Assembly (NCBI GenBank): GCA_035561515.1
Contig: DATMXP010000004.1
Location: 1-64,000, forward strand
Direction: 5' to 3'
Source: Terriglobales bacterium
GTDB taxonomy: Bacteria; Acidobacteriota; Terriglobia; Terriglobales; Acidobacteriaceae
Length of the DNA: 64,000 bases
Made by a program: the position numbers and the translations under genes. Positions 52,152-62,106 of the stretch are shown in pieces. Numbering within the stretch: position 1 is the stretch's first letter; each line of letters opens with the position of its first letter. A model generated the notes under the pieces. It was not told the origin of the DNA and made no database searches. It worked only from the letters and a program-made list of their open reading frames with translations.

Positions 52152-54824
52152 ATGAAGCGATACTCCTTTGCGTTCCTTTGTCTCCTACTCGTTGTCGCCC
52201 GCGTGTGTGTAGTCGCACAACAGACCGGCCAAACTCCTGCGTACAAAAATCCGAGCCTTTCGGTTGATGAGCGCGTGAACGACCTGATTTCGCGCATGAC
52301 ACTCAAGGAGAAGATTTCGCAATTGGCCCACACGGCCGATGCTGTACCGCGACTTGGGATTCCGGAATACGACTGGTGGAATGAGGGCTTACACGGCGTG
52401 GCGCGCGCGGGTAACGCAACAGTGTTTCCGCAGGCAATCGGCATGGCTGCGATGTTTGATGAGCCACTGATGTTCAAGATCGCCGACGTGATCAGCACGG
52501 AATTTCGTGCCAAGTACAAGGCGAACGTGCATGCCGATGGATCCACAGATTGGTACAAGGGGCTAACGATTTGGTCCCCGAACATCAACATTTTTCGAGA
52601 CCCGCGGTGGGGACGTGGCCAGGAAACGTACGGCGAAGATCCCTATCTGACATCGCGCCTGGGATTGGCCTTTGTGAAAGGGCTGCAAGGAAGTGACCCG
52701 AAGTATCTCAAGACAGTTGCCACGCCGAAACACTATGCCGTCCACAGCGGTCCCGAACTGACGAGGCACTACGTCGATGTGCCCGTTTCGAAGCACGATA
52801 TGGCAGACACCTATCTGCCGGCGTTCCGCGCGACGGTAATGGACGGCAAGGCCGAATCTGTTATGTGTGCCTACAACGCCGTGAACGGCGAACCCGCGTG
52901 TGCCAACAAGGTGCTGTTACAGGATTATCTTCGCGGAGCATGGGGCTTCAAGGGCTACGTCGTATCCGATTGTGCGGCGATTGAAGACGTCTTCACCGGA
53001 CACAAGTTCACCAAAACCATGGAAGAAGGAGCCGCGGTTTCGTTCCAAGTTGGTACGGATTTGATCTGCGGCATGCCACCACAGTCACGCGTGAAACTGG
53101 AAAAAGAGGCCCTCGAGAAAGCCGTTCAGGATGGGATCATCACGGAAGCTGTGATCGATCAGTCATTACGGAGGCTGTTCTCGGCGAGGTTCCGTCTCGG
53201 CATGTTCGATCCGCCGTCGATGAATCCCTATGACAAGATCGGGCCGAAGGACTTCGATACCGAAGCGAATCGACAACTGGCGCTTACGGCTGCGCAAAAG
53301 TCCCTGGTGCTGCTAAAGAACACAAATAGTTTCTTGCCCCTGAAGAAGAAGTACAACACCATTGCCGTCGTCGGCCCGAATGCCGACAGTGAGGACGCAC
53401 TGATAGGAAACTATGCCGGGACTCCAAGCCATCCTGTGACCATTCTTGCAGGAATTCGAGCGAGATTTCCGGAGTCGAAGATTATCTACGCAAAGGGCAT
53501 TGGACTGACCGGGCCGGCGACGGATCCGATTCCCACCGAGTATCTGTTCACCGACATTTCCCGAAAAGAGAATGGTCTTAAAGCTGAGTACTTCACCAAC
53601 ATCAAACTCGAAGGCGAACCGGTACTTCGCCGGACAGACAAACTGCTGAACTTCGAATGGATGTACGAAGGCGTGCCGGGATACCCGAACCTGGTGAAGA
53701 ACTTTTCTACCAGATGGACGGGCGTGCTCGTTCCACCGAAAACTGGCGAGTACCTGATCGGCTTCACGGGCGAAGATGGCTACCGCGTTTGGCTGGATGA
53801 CAAAGTGGTCGTGGAAGACTGGACTCCGCACCGTCCCGCGAGCACGGTTACGACTCACATCAGTCTTGAGGCCGGGCGCGTTTACAACGTAAAGATCGAG
53901 TACTTTCAATTGATCCGTGCTGCCGAGGCCAAACTCATCTGGAGCATCTTGGGCGAACCCGAGAAGCAGGCCGCCGAAGCGGTTAAGTCAGCAGATCTCG
54001 TCCTTGCGGCCATGGGCCTTTCGCCCAGAATCGAAGGTGAAGAAATGAAGGTTAACGCCGAGGGGTTCAGCGGCGGTGACCGGACGAAAATCGATCTTCC
54101 TGCACCCCAGCAGAAGTTTCTCGAAAGCATACATGCTCTTGGGAAGCCGATCGTGCTGGTGCTTGGTGGCGGCAGCGCGTTAGCGGTCAACTGGGCCGAT
54201 CGGAATCTGCCGGCGATCATCCAGGCATGGTATCCCGGCGGTCAGGGTGGCACGGCTGTTGCGCAATTGCTGGCCGGTGATTTCAGCCCGAGCGGACGTT
54301 TGCCGGTCACGTTCTACAAATCGCTTCAAGAGCTATTGCCGTTTGACGACTACAGCATGGCAAACCGAACCTACCGTTACTTCAAAGGCGACCCGTTGTA
54401 CCCGTTCGGGTTTGGTTTGAGCTACACCAGTTTCGGTTATCGAAACCTTCGGGTAAACACCGGAAGTACGCCGACCAATGGAAACGTAAGCGTTTCGGTG
54501 GAAGTGGCGAACACGGGACAACGTGCAGGAGAAGAGGTTGTTCAGTTGTATCTCTCAAGCAGTGCTGCTGGGGCGCCTTTGAGAGCACTCGCCGGCTTTC
54601 AACGTGTGCAACTGAATCCGGGACAAAAGAAGATGGTGAGTTTCAATATTGATAACCGTCAGTTGAGCGTGGTTGATGAGAACGGGAAGCACCGCGTGCT
54701 TCCAGGGGAAGTGAAGGTATGGGTCGGGGGTGGACAGCCAGTCACCAGGCCAGGACTGGCAAGGCCAAACGGACTGGAGTCCCACTTCGTGATTACTGGC
54801 GAAGCTGTGACCCTACCTGACTAG
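52152..54824 (+). CDS. Secreted GH3 beta-xylosidase/glucosidase with PA14 domain
   Basis: ATG 52152 has GAGGAA upstream and opens a signal peptide (YSFAFLCLLLVVARVCVVAQQ). The catalytic barrel carries KHYAVHSGPE and nucleophile Asp273 in GYVVSDCAAI. The sandwich domain is interrupted by a PA14 module (residues ~475-608; LKAEYFTNIKLEGEP, GFTGEDGYRVWLDD) before an FN3-like end. PA14 insertions often shape the substrate pocket in GH3 exo-enzymes. SDCAAI together with PA14 is common in xylan-active members, so beta-xylosidase is favoured. It is the last gene of its operon. Confidence 0.9.
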   Translation: MKRYSFAFLCLLLVVARVCVVAQQTGQTPAYKNPSLSVDERVNDLISRMTLKEKISQLAHTADAVPRLGIPEYDWWNEGLHGVARAGNATVFPQAIGMAAMFDEPLMFKIADVISTEFRAKYKANVHADGSTDWYKGLTIWSPNINIFRDPRWGRGQETYGEDPYLTSRLGLAFVKGLQGSDPKYLKTVATPKHYAVHSGPELTRHYVDVPVSKHDMADTYLPAFRATVMDGKAESVMCAYNAVNGEPACANKVLLQDYLRGAWGFKGYVVSDCAAIEDVFTGHKFTKTMEEGAAVSFQVGTDLICGMPPQSRVKLEKEALEKAVQDGIITEAVIDQSLRRLFSARFRLGMFDPPSMNPYDKIGPKDFDTEANRQLALTAAQKSLVLLKNTNSFLPLKKKYNTIAVVGPNADSEDALIGNYAGTPSHPVTILAGIRARFPESKIIYAKGIGLTGPATDPIPTEYLFTDISRKENGLKAEYFTNIKLEGEPVLRRTDKLLNFEWMYEGVPGYPNLVKNFSTRWTGVLVPPKTGEYLIGFTGEDGYRVWLDDKVVVEDWTPHRPASTVTTHISLEAGRVYNVKIEYFQLIRAAEAKLIWSILGEPEKQAAEAVKSADLVLAAMGLSPRIEGEEMKVNAEGFSGGDRTKIDLPAPQQKFLESIHALGKPIVLVLGGGSALAVNWADRNLPAIIQAWYPGGQGGTAVAQLLAGDFSPSGRLPVTFYKSLQELLPFDDYSMANRTYRYFKGDPLYPFGFGLSYTSFGYRNLRVNTGSTPTNGNVSVSVEVANTGQRAGEEVVQLYLSSSAAGAPLRALAGFQRVQLNPGQKKMVSFNIDNRQLSVVDENGKHRVLPGEVKVWVGGGQPVTRPGLARPNGLESHFVITGEAVTLPD

Positions 54825-54845
54825 ACCCGAACCGGGGAGCCTAGA

Positions 54846-54876
54846 AAAGCGGAGTTTAACCCTCCGCTTTCTTTGC
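54846..54876. terminator. Bidirectional terminator between GH3 and GH115 genes
   Basis: AAAGCGGAG (54846-54854) pairs with CTCCGCTTT (54862-54870), followed by CTTTG on the plus strand. On the minus strand the stem is followed by a short T-rich segment as well. It ends two convergent xylan-locus transcripts. Confidence 0.8.
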
Positions 54877-54878
54877 TT

Positions 54879-57758
54879 CTAATTGATAGCTACCGGCTTG
54901 CCACGGAAACTTTCCGGCGGCCCTAAGTAACTGGGGTTAACGCCCCCGGTATCAACTACAATCTTCTGGAGAACGACCGCAGGATCAACCATCCAGAACT
55001 TCAAGGTGTGGTATCCGACGCCGTCGACTTTGAACTTTGTCTTCACTTTCCGCACGGCGTCTTCCACAGACTTCTCCCAGTCTTTGAGTTCGTTGTGCTC
55101 GAGTGCATCGATGATTTGCGGGGGCTGGTCGTCCCACGAGATTGCATATCGAACACCACGGCCCGGAGCAATGTTAAGCGTGGGCGAGAGGATTGCTTCG
55201 ACTTCGATTTCACCGGGGTTGAAGAGGTAAACCTTGTACTCCAGACGAGGGCTGTTCGGAGGAGTGACGCTTTCCGCCGTGACGGGGAATACGCTCATCG
55301 ACGACAACGTTCGTCCGAGGTCGTCGATCTTTTCCCAGCGAGCACGAGCGGTATCGACCTTGTTCGTGTAGTGGGTAGCCTCCATTGAAACATAGCCGTT
55401 ACCCTCCACGAAGCCTTCCACCGTTTCCGCCTTCGGTTCCGAAGGGTTGAAAGCAGTTACTTTAATTGGGAAGCGGAACTCAAGCGGCCCATCAAAGGTG
55501 ATGTTCCCTTCGGCCTTGCCAGGCGGGACCTTGCCCCAATCGATACTGACCCAGATGCGCTGGTCGTCGGTGAGTGTTCCACCGGAAGTGCTCAAAAGTA
55601 TCCACGGTTGGCTGGCGTTAACCTTGAACTGCACAGGGTCGAGGCCGCGCCGGAAGACATCGATGTAGTGGCTCTCTTTCGTGAATACGTCGAACTCGGG
55701 CAGAGCCGGTGGACGGAAGCGGCCGGGTGCGAATGAGCCTTCCATGGCGATGCCCATTGCCTCGCCTTGTATTGGCTGCACTTCGTTTATGGCGGGCATT
55801 TTGTTCAACGGCGGCTGATTCCAATAGGTGTATCCGAGATGGGTCTGGTCCATCATGTGATTCCACTTGCCGCCGTTCAACTTGTGATACTCGTCTGAGA
55901 GTTGAGAGTCCCGCTTGAAGAGTTCGCGGGTTTTAGCAGCCCAGTCGTTCGCGCTTACTCGTCCCTGTGTCGCATAGAGATTGTTCTTCCCGGCTGCAAT
56001 GTACAGTTGCGTGACTTGCGCGGACGCTTTCGTCGGGTGCAGGACTAGCTGGAAAAATGCATCGCGATACTGAGGCGGAAGCTGACCGTAAATTCTTTCC
56101 GCTTGATCCGTAATGTCCTGCCATTCTTTCCAGACGCGGTCCGCCTCCTGATAATCGGTAATGCTGAAGGTGGTGGAATCGATCAGTTCAGGTTTACGGC
56201 GACCGTTGTACTTCGTGTACTTCGCCACGATGTCTGCGATTTCAGCAGCGTGAGTCGGCCCGAACTCGCGCTCTGCCCAAAAACGAGTGAACTCAGCGAT
56301 ATTGTCCTTGCCCCAGCGTTCCGGATTCCACGCCATGCTGAGGAAGAACTCAATGGGGAACTCCATGGGTTTGAGATCGCCGACATTCACGATCCAGATG
56401 CGGTTGGCATCGTACCGATACGCCAGGTTCATCTGTTCCCAGACCTTCGCGATGGGGTTGGTATTAAGCCACTTGTAGGAGCGCGGACCACCGACATAAT
56501 CGAAGTGGTAATACACGCCCGCACCGCCAGAGCGTTTGCGCTCTTCGGCGGTCGGCAGGCGCCGGATGTTGCCCCAGTTGTCATCGGCCCACAGCAGCGT
56601 TACATCATCGGGGACGCGCATCCCCTTTTCGTAGTACTCCTGCACCTCCTTGTACAGGGCCCAATCCTGAGGAATCTTTGTAACATCGGGATTTACTGCA
56701 CGCTTCAAGATGTCGCGCTGGTCGGCAACGATCTTTTCCAGTAACTGAACGTTGGCATCTTCGGACATCGGCATATCGCCGTCGCCGCGCATGCCGACCG
56801 TGATGATGCTTTCGTAGTTCTTGTTCCGGGTGACGCCTTCTTCCCAGAAGTTTCTAAGGACCCCGGCATTCCTGGTGTAGTCCCACGGACCGGTACCGTG
56901 CCGTTTCCATTCCTTTTGCGCGCGAAGCATGGGCTCATGATGCGAGGTACCCATCACGATGCCATACTCATCCGCCAGTTTCGGATTCTCCGGGTCATCT
57001 TCATTGAACGCGTTGTTCCACATGGCCGGCCACAAGTAGTTGCCTTTCATGCGGAGGATGAGTTCGAACACCTTGGTATAAAACTGCGAGTTGTAGTTCC
57101 CGAACTTTTCCTTCACCCAATTTGTGAGCGCTGGCGCTTCATCGTTAAGAAAGATTCCGCGATACTTCACTGGTGAAGGCCCCTGCGCAAAGCGACCCGC
57201 CTTGATGAACAGGGAATCGCGGTGTTGAACGGGAACATCGGCCCACCAGTACCATGGCGATACTCCGATCTGCTCCGAAAGGTCGTAGATGCCAAAGATC
57301 GTTCCGCGCTTGTCGCTGCCATAAATGACGAGTGCTCGATCAATCCCCGGCAGAGGGCGATCCACAACCTGAAGGGCGAAGGCTTCCCATTTGCCCGAAA
57401 GGGAAGAGACATCGATCTTGCGGGATGCCGCGAGTCTGCGAACCAGCGCACTCTTCCCAATCGTGCCGATGATGATGGCGCTCTTTCCGGCTTGCGAAGC
57501 GACATTCACTATTTTTGCTGTCTGCCCGGTGACGCGGTTGATATCAGCCTGAAGGTCCTTTGCCGCCCGGATTACTCCGGGCCAATCGCTCGGATCCACC
57601 AGTATTGTGGCTGTGCTTTCGCCATCGGCAATGGTGAAACAACCCGGTGTGCAAGACGGTTCCACATATCGAGGCTGTCCGAGCGCAAGGGCGTTCTGAA
57701 CGCAGACAGCGAATAGGATCAATACGAGAGCTTTCGCAAAGCGGAGGGGGGAAGGCAT
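54879..57758 (-). CDS. GH115 xylan alpha-1,2-glucuronidase
   Basis: Removes (4-O-methyl-)glucuronic acid side chains from xylan, including internal ones. ATG 57758 gives the signal peptide ALVLILFAVCVQNALALG; the ATG at 57788 would add ten polar residues. The ~959-residue length and segments such as GIFLNDEAPALTNWVKEKFG, YLWPAMWNNAFNEDDP, MGTSHHEPMLRAQKEW and VGMRGDGDMPM are those of GH115. The C-terminal beta domains (from ~residue 640) complete the usual multidomain form. Transcribed divergently from manD across a shared inverted repeat. Confidence 0.94.
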   Translation of the reverse strand: MPSPLRFAKALVLILFAVCVQNALALGQPRYVEPSCTPGCFTIADGESTATILVDPSDWPGVIRAAKDLQADINRVTGQTAKIVNVASQAGKSAIIIGTIGKSALVRRLAASRKIDVSSLSGKWEAFALQVVDRPLPGIDRALVIYGSDKRGTIFGIYDLSEQIGVSPWYWWADVPVQHRDSLFIKAGRFAQGPSPVKYRGIFLNDEAPALTNWVKEKFGNYNSQFYTKVFELILRMKGNYLWPAMWNNAFNEDDPENPKLADEYGIVMGTSHHEPMLRAQKEWKRHGTGPWDYTRNAGVLRNFWEEGVTRNKNYESIITVGMRGDGDMPMSEDANVQLLEKIVADQRDILKRAVNPDVTKIPQDWALYKEVQEYYEKGMRVPDDVTLLWADDNWGNIRRLPTAEERKRSGGAGVYYHFDYVGGPRSYKWLNTNPIAKVWEQMNLAYRYDANRIWIVNVGDLKPMEFPIEFFLSMAWNPERWGKDNIAEFTRFWAEREFGPTHAAEIADIVAKYTKYNGRRKPELIDSTTFSITDYQEADRVWKEWQDITDQAERIYGQLPPQYRDAFFQLVLHPTKASAQVTQLYIAAGKNNLYATQGRVSANDWAAKTRELFKRDSQLSDEYHKLNGGKWNHMMDQTHLGYTYWNQPPLNKMPAINEVQPIQGEAMGIAMEGSFAPGRFRPPALPEFDVFTKESHYIDVFRRGLDPVQFKVNASQPWILLSTSGGTLTDDQRIWVSIDWGKVPPGKAEGNITFDGPLEFRFPIKVTAFNPSEPKAETVEGFVEGNGYVSMEATHYTNKVDTARARWEKIDDLGRTLSSMSVFPVTAESVTPPNSPRLEYKVYLFNPGEIEVEAILSPTLNIAPGRGVRYAISWDDQPPQIIDALEHNELKDWEKSVEDAVRKVKTKFKVDGVGYHTLKFWMVDPAVVLQKIVVDTGGVNPSYLGPPESFRGKPVAIN

Positions 57759-57802
57759 GGAGTGCCGGCTTTCCGCACAAAAGAGCATGTGCGTTGAGAA
57801 AT

Positions 57803-57823
57803 CTTGTTCGAGGTACGAACAAA
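57803..57823. promoter_or_regulatory. Xylan-locus inverted repeat, site 3 (GH115 / manD)
   Basis: CTTGTT-N9-AACAAA. The extended arms TTGTTCG (57804-57810) and CGAACAA (57816-57822) pair perfectly across five bases, the most symmetric copy in the locus. It lies 44 bases from the GH115 start and 77 from the manD start, so one protein could control both. Confidence 0.68.
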
Positions 57824-57900
57824 ATCTAGAAACTACTAGAGCGCGACAGTAAAATCAAGGCGCGCTACCTCCCTGAGAGTGTGCCGGATCGGACGCGAAA

Positions 57901-59109
57901 ATGAAGATTGTTGATGCAAAGGTTATCGTTTGCAGCCCCGGACGAAATTTCGTCACCCTGAAAATCATCACAGAGGACGGCGTTTATGGACTCGGAGATG
58001 CGACGCTGAATGGCCGCGAGTTATCAGTCGCAAGCTACCTAAAGGACCACGTTGTTCCACTGCTCATCGGCCGTGATGCTCGGCGCATTGAGGACATATG
58101 GCAGTACTTCTATAAGGGCGCGTACTGGCGGCGAGGTCCGGTCACGATGACCGCTATCGCGGCGGTCGATACAGCGCTCTGGGACATTAAGGGCAAGTCC
58201 CTGAATGCACCGCTGTACCAACTTCTTGGAGGCGCGTCTCGGGAGGGCGTCCTCGTATACGGGCACGCGAGCGGCACCGATGTCGAAGATACCGTGAAGG
58301 CAGTGGCCGACTTCATGAAGAAGGGTTACAAGGCGATCCGTGCCCAGTCAGGCATTCCGGGATTATCGAGTACGTATGGCGTGCATCATGGGCCGGGGCA
58401 TTATGAGCCTGCGGAAAAAGGCGCGCCTCCGGAGAACGAATGGTCCACGGAAGCGTACATGAACTTCATTCCCACGCTGTTCGCTCGGCTACGAAAAGAG
58501 TTCGGCCCCGAACTGCACCTCTTGCACGATGTCCATCACCGGCTCACACCGAATGAAGCAGCGCGGGTCGGCAAAGATCTTGAGCCATACCGATTATTCT
58601 GGATGGAAGACCCGACTCCCGCCGAATTGCAGGAGGGATTTCGGGTGATTCGGCGGCACACGACAACCCCGCTTGCGGTGGGAGAAGTGTTCAACTCAAT
58701 TTATGACTGCCAGCAGCTCATCCAGGAACAACTGATCGACTACATCCGCACTACCGTTGTGCACGCTGGCGGTATCACTCACCTGCGGCGGATCGCCAAC
58801 TTTGCAGAGATCTATCACGTTCGTACCGGATCGCATGGCGCGACTGACCTGAGCCCCGTTTGCATGGGTGCGGCGCTGAACTTTGATCTGAGCGTTCACA
58901 ACTTCGGAATCCAGGAGTACATGGCGCACGCAGACGTGACCGACAACGTGTTTCCACACAGCTACAAATTCGAGAATGGACTGATGCATCCGGGAGAGGC
59001 GCCGGGGATTGGTGTCGATATCGACGAAGAACTCGCGGCCAAGTATCCATACCAGCGAGCGTATCTGCCGGTGAACCGCAAACTCGACGGCACCATGCAC
59101 AGCTGGTAA
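57901..59109 (+). CDS. manD: D-mannonate dehydratase, enolase superfamily ManD
   Basis: Dehydrates D-mannonate to 2-keto-3-deoxygluconate, the third step of glucuronate breakdown. The 402-residue protein keeps, at the same numbers I recall for Novosphingobium ManD, Arg147 and Tyr159 (the catalytic Tyr-Arg pair), metal ligands Asp210, Glu236 and Glu262, and His212 in DVHHRLTP. This separates it from other RspA-like enolases. It replaces the unrelated UxuA dehydratase. Transcribed divergently from GH115 and convergently with uxaC. Confidence 0.92.
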   Translation: MKIVDAKVIVCSPGRNFVTLKIITEDGVYGLGDATLNGRELSVASYLKDHVVPLLIGRDARRIEDIWQYFYKGAYWRRGPVTMTAIAAVDTALWDIKGKSLNAPLYQLLGGASREGVLVYGHASGTDVEDTVKAVADFMKKGYKAIRAQSGIPGLSSTYGVHHGPGHYEPAEKGAPPENEWSTEAYMNFIPTLFARLRKEFGPELHLLHDVHHRLTPNEAARVGKDLEPYRLFWMEDPTPAELQEGFRVIRRHTTTPLAVGEVFNSIYDCQQLIQEQLIDYIRTTVVHAGGITHLRRIANFAEIYHVRTGSHGATDLSPVCMGAALNFDLSVHNFGIQEYMAHADVTDNVFPHSYKFENGLMHPGEAPGIGVDIDEELAAKYPYQRAYLPVNRKLDGTMHSW

Positions 59110-59130
59110 GAAGGCTGGACTGTAAATAGA

Positions 59131-59160
59131 AGCGCCGGGCCTCACACCCGGCGCTCTGTA
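59131..59160. terminator. Hairpin terminator between manD and uxaC
   Basis: AGCGCCGGG (59131-59139) pairs with CCCGGCGCT (59147-59155) over a 7-base loop, followed by CTGTATTT. It lies between convergent genes and may end both transcripts. Confidence 0.75.
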
Positions 59161-59177
59161 TTTGATGGCGTGTTGAT

Positions 59178-60602
59178 CTATTTCATCGCTTCGGCCGATA
59201 GATCGAGGCCGAAAAAGTCGTATGCGTTTTTGTATGAGATGTTTCTGACCATCGTGCCGATCAGCACCTCATCGTTCGGTAGAAGCCCTTTTTCCATGTC
59301 ATTGCCCAATAGGTTGCACAACACACGCCGGAAGTACTCGTGTCGAGGGAACGACATGAACGAGCGCGAGTCGGTAACCATGCCGACAAAACGCGACAGC
59401 AAGCCCGTAGCCGACAGTGTATTCAGCTGCCATTCAATGCCTTCCTTTTGATCGAGGAACCACCAGCCGCTGCCAAACTGGATCTTTCCCGCGATCGACT
59501 CGTCCTGGAAATTTCCGGCGGCAGTCGAGAAGGCGTAGTTCTCAGCGGGATTGAGGTTGTAAATCACCATTTTGGGAAGGCTGTTTTCGTTTTCAAGCAG
59601 GTCAAGGTATCGATTCAGCAAGACTGCCTGCGGCCAGTCTCCGACCGAGTCAAATCCGGTATTTGGGCCGAGTTCTCGCAATGCTCTGGTGTTTGCACTC
59701 CTCAGTGCGCCCAAATGCAGCTGCTTAACCCAGTTGCGCTCCGCGTCCAGACGACCGAAGTAGATCATCATGAAAGAGGCAAACTGATCATGTTCTTCCG
59801 GACAAGGAATCTGCCCGGCATGCACTTTTGCGAAGATCGCCTTCGCGCGTTCTTCAGAGCACGGATTCGCATGGCAGTAAATCAATCCGTGATCCGACAG
59901 TCGGCACCCCGCGGCATGAAACGCATCGTGACGCGCCTTCAACGCGTCCAGGAACTCGGCCAGGCTGGATATGCTTTTGCCCGATGTGGATTCCAAACGC
60001 GAAACCCAGGCGTTGAAAGCTTCCGGCGCATCAACCGCAAGTGCGGGATCCGGACGGAAGGACGGGAACACCCTGAACTCAGGATTTGAGGCGTTTACCT
60101 GTTTATGGAATTCCAGGGACGAACACGGGTCGTCGCTGGAACAAATCACGCGCACCTTGAACTTCTTAATGATTCCAAGGGCAGAAAAGTCGGCCGACTG
60201 GAGCAGGGCGTTCGCTTTTTTCCAAATACCTTCGGCTGACCTTTCGTCCATCAAATCATCGATGCCGAAGTAACGCTTCAGTTCAAGCTGGGTCCAATGA
60301 TACAGAGGGTTGCGCAGCGTAAAGGGAACCGTGCGAGCCCAGGCAAGATACTTGTCATGTGGCGACGCATCACCGGTTATGTATTTCTCGGCGACTCCGT
60401 TGGCCCGCATGGCGCGCCATTTGTAGTGGTCTCCCTCAAGCCAGATCTCGAACAAGTCCCGGAACCTACGATTCTGCGCGAACTCGCTTGCTTCCAAATG
60501 GGAATGAAAGTCAAAGATTGGCTGGTCCTCGGCATAGTCGTGGTACAGCCGTCGGGCGGATTCGGTTTCGAGTAAGAAATTCTCGTGTATGAAGTTCAAC
60601 AA
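59178..60602 (-). CDS. uxaC: Glucuronate (uronate) isomerase
   Basis: Converts D-glucuronate to D-fructuronate (and galacturonate to tagaturonate) in the cytoplasm. The 474-residue amidohydrolase-like barrel has the early metal motif FDFHSHL, HYKWRAMRANGV and TGLLSRFVGMVTDSRSFMSFPRHEYFRR near the end, all UxaC marks. The start is one of two adjacent TTG codons at 60602/60599 preceded by GGAG. It is divergent from xylA. The next enzyme of the route, fructuronate reductase (uxuB), is not in the window. Confidence 0.94.
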   Translation of the reverse strand: MLNFIHENFLLETESARRLYHDYAEDQPIFDFHSHLEASEFAQNRRFRDLFEIWLEGDHYKWRAMRANGVAEKYITGDASPHDKYLAWARTVPFTLRNPLYHWTQLELKRYFGIDDLMDERSAEGIWKKANALLQSADFSALGIIKKFKVRVICSSDDPCSSLEFHKQVNASNPEFRVFPSFRPDPALAVDAPEAFNAWVSRLESTSGKSISSLAEFLDALKARHDAFHAAGCRLSDHGLIYCHANPCSEERAKAIFAKVHAGQIPCPEEHDQFASFMMIYFGRLDAERNWVKQLHLGALRSANTRALRELGPNTGFDSVGDWPQAVLLNRYLDLLENENSLPKMVIYNLNPAENYAFSTAAGNFQDESIAGKIQFGSGWWFLDQKEGIEWQLNTLSATGLLSRFVGMVTDSRSFMSFPRHEYFRRVLCNLLGNDMEKGLLPNDEVLIGTMVRNISYKNAYDFFGLDLSAEAMK

Positions 60603-60734
60603 AACGCTCCGGTGTCACACCAGGGGAACCTTGATACTGCCACCGCAAGAACCAAGTCTTCGAATTGTCTTGATAAAAATGAGTGAATGAAATCCCGCAG
60701 TCGAAGTCCCCGGAGTGCTACAATTTGCTGCGAT

Positions 60735-60755
60735 TTAGTTTGCTTGTCAAACAAA
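60735..60755. promoter_or_regulatory. Xylan-locus inverted repeat, site 4 (uxaC / xylA)
   Basis: TTAGTT-N9-AACAAA, extended as TTAGTTTG-N5-CAAACAAA. It lies almost exactly midway between the divergent starts (132 bases from uxaC, 129 from xylA). The left half equals the half-site I remember for Bacillus XylR operators. The rest of 60603-60884 shows only a weak CCCTCC/GGGAGG pairing around 60777-60812. Confidence 0.66.
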
Positions 60756-60884
60756 TAATAACGTCTTAAAGGCATTCCCTCCTAAACAAATGACCCAAAA
60801 ACGGTCTGGGAGGCAATAATAACCGCCGGTTATCGAAGTTGCTAAGCCAAAGTTCACCGAAGTGGTGGCAGAGAGGAATAAAGA

Positions 60885-62060
60885 ATGACGAAAAGCAATA
60901 ATCCTTACCAGCCAAAGCCGGAGCATAAGTTCTCATTTGGGCTGTGGACCGTCGGGAACCGCGGCCGTGACCCGTTCGGTGACGCGGTGCGACCGACGAT
61001 CAGCCCTGTCGACATCGTCAAATTACTGGCAGAAGTTGGCGCCTGGGGCGTCAACCTTCACGACAACGACCTGGTGCCAATCGATGCCACGCCCTTGGAA
61101 CGTGACAAGATCGTGAAAGAGTTCAAGGACGCCTGCCAGAAGAACAATATCGTGGTTCCGATGGCGACCGTGTCGCTCTTTTATCACCCGGTATTCCGCG
61201 ATGGTGCGTTCACCGCAAACGATCCCGATGTGCGTGCCTACGCGATCCAGAAAACGATGCGAGCGATGGATCTCGGCGCCGAACTAGGCGCGAAGATATT
61301 TGTCCTCTGGGGCGGGCGTGAAGGCGTCGAAACCGATGGTTGCCGCCGTGCCGACGAGGCCGTGAAGCGTTTGCGCAATGCCATCGACTATCTCTGCGAG
61401 TACAACATCGACAAGGGATACGGATACAAGTTTGCTTTAGAAGCGAAGCCCAACGAGCCCCGCGCTCACATTTACATGTCCACCACCGGCCATTATCTCG
61501 GCCTGATCCCGACGCTGGCGCATCCGGAGATGGTTGGGGTAAACCCGGAAGTCGCCCATGAGCACATGGCCGGACTGAACTTCATGCATGGTGTGGCCCA
61601 GGCTTGGGAAGCAGGGAAGTTGTTCCACATCGATCTGAATGACCAGGAGCCGGGCCGGTATGACCAGGACCTCCGTTTTGGTTCTGCCAATATCAAGGCT
61701 GCTTTCTGGCTGGTTAAGTTCCTCGAAGACGTTGGTTATGCCGGCCCTCGCCACTTCGACGCGCACGCGTACCGGACCGAAGATTACGAAGGCGTGAAGG
61801 ACTTCGCCCGTGGCTGCATGAGGACTTATCTCATGCTGAAAGAGAAGGCCGAGCGCTGGAATGCGGACAAAGAAATCCAGGCCATTCTGGCGGAAATCAA
61901 CCCGAAGCCACATGGCGCAAACAACCACGGCAAGTACTCGAAACAAAGTGCTACTGCGCTGTTGGGCCATGCCTTCGACAAAGACGCGATGATGAAGAAG
62001 CGGCTGCCATACGAGAAATTGGATCAGTTGACCGTCGATATCCTTCTCGGCACGCGGTAA
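60885..62060 (+). CDS. xylA: Xylose isomerase, short (class I) type
   Basis: Isomerises D-xylose to D-xylulose in the cytoplasm. At 391 residues it is of the short actinobacterial type, not the ~440-residue type. Catalytic His59 and Asp62 lie in WGVNLHDNDLVP. Metal ligands are in KFALEAKPNEPR, FHIDLNDQEPGRYDQD and RHFDAHAYR. GAGGAA lies upstream of ATG 60885. Xylulokinase (xylB) is not in the window. Monocistronic, ended by the hairpin at 62078. Confidence 0.96.
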   Translation: MTKSNNPYQPKPEHKFSFGLWTVGNRGRDPFGDAVRPTISPVDIVKLLAEVGAWGVNLHDNDLVPIDATPLERDKIVKEFKDACQKNNIVVPMATVSLFYHPVFRDGAFTANDPDVRAYAIQKTMRAMDLGAELGAKIFVLWGGREGVETDGCRRADEAVKRLRNAIDYLCEYNIDKGYGYKFALEAKPNEPRAHIYMSTTGHYLGLIPTLAHPEMVGVNPEVAHEHMAGLNFMHGVAQAWEAGKLFHIDLNDQEPGRYDQDLRFGSANIKAAFWLVKFLEDVGYAGPRHFDAHAYRTEDYEGVKDFARGCMRTYLMLKEKAERWNADKEIQAILAEINPKPHGANNHGKYSKQSATALLGHAFDKDAMMKKRLPYEKLDQLTVDILLGTR

Positions 62061-62077
62061 TAGTGTTCAGTATGTCG

Positions 62078-62106
62078 GGGCTACCGTTCGCGGTAGCCCT
62101 TTCTGT
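62078..62106 (+). terminator. Rho-independent terminator after xylA
   Basis: GGGCTACCG (62078-62086) pairs with CGGTAGCCC (62091-62099) over TTCG, a stable tetraloop, followed by TTTCTGTT. Confidence 0.88.
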
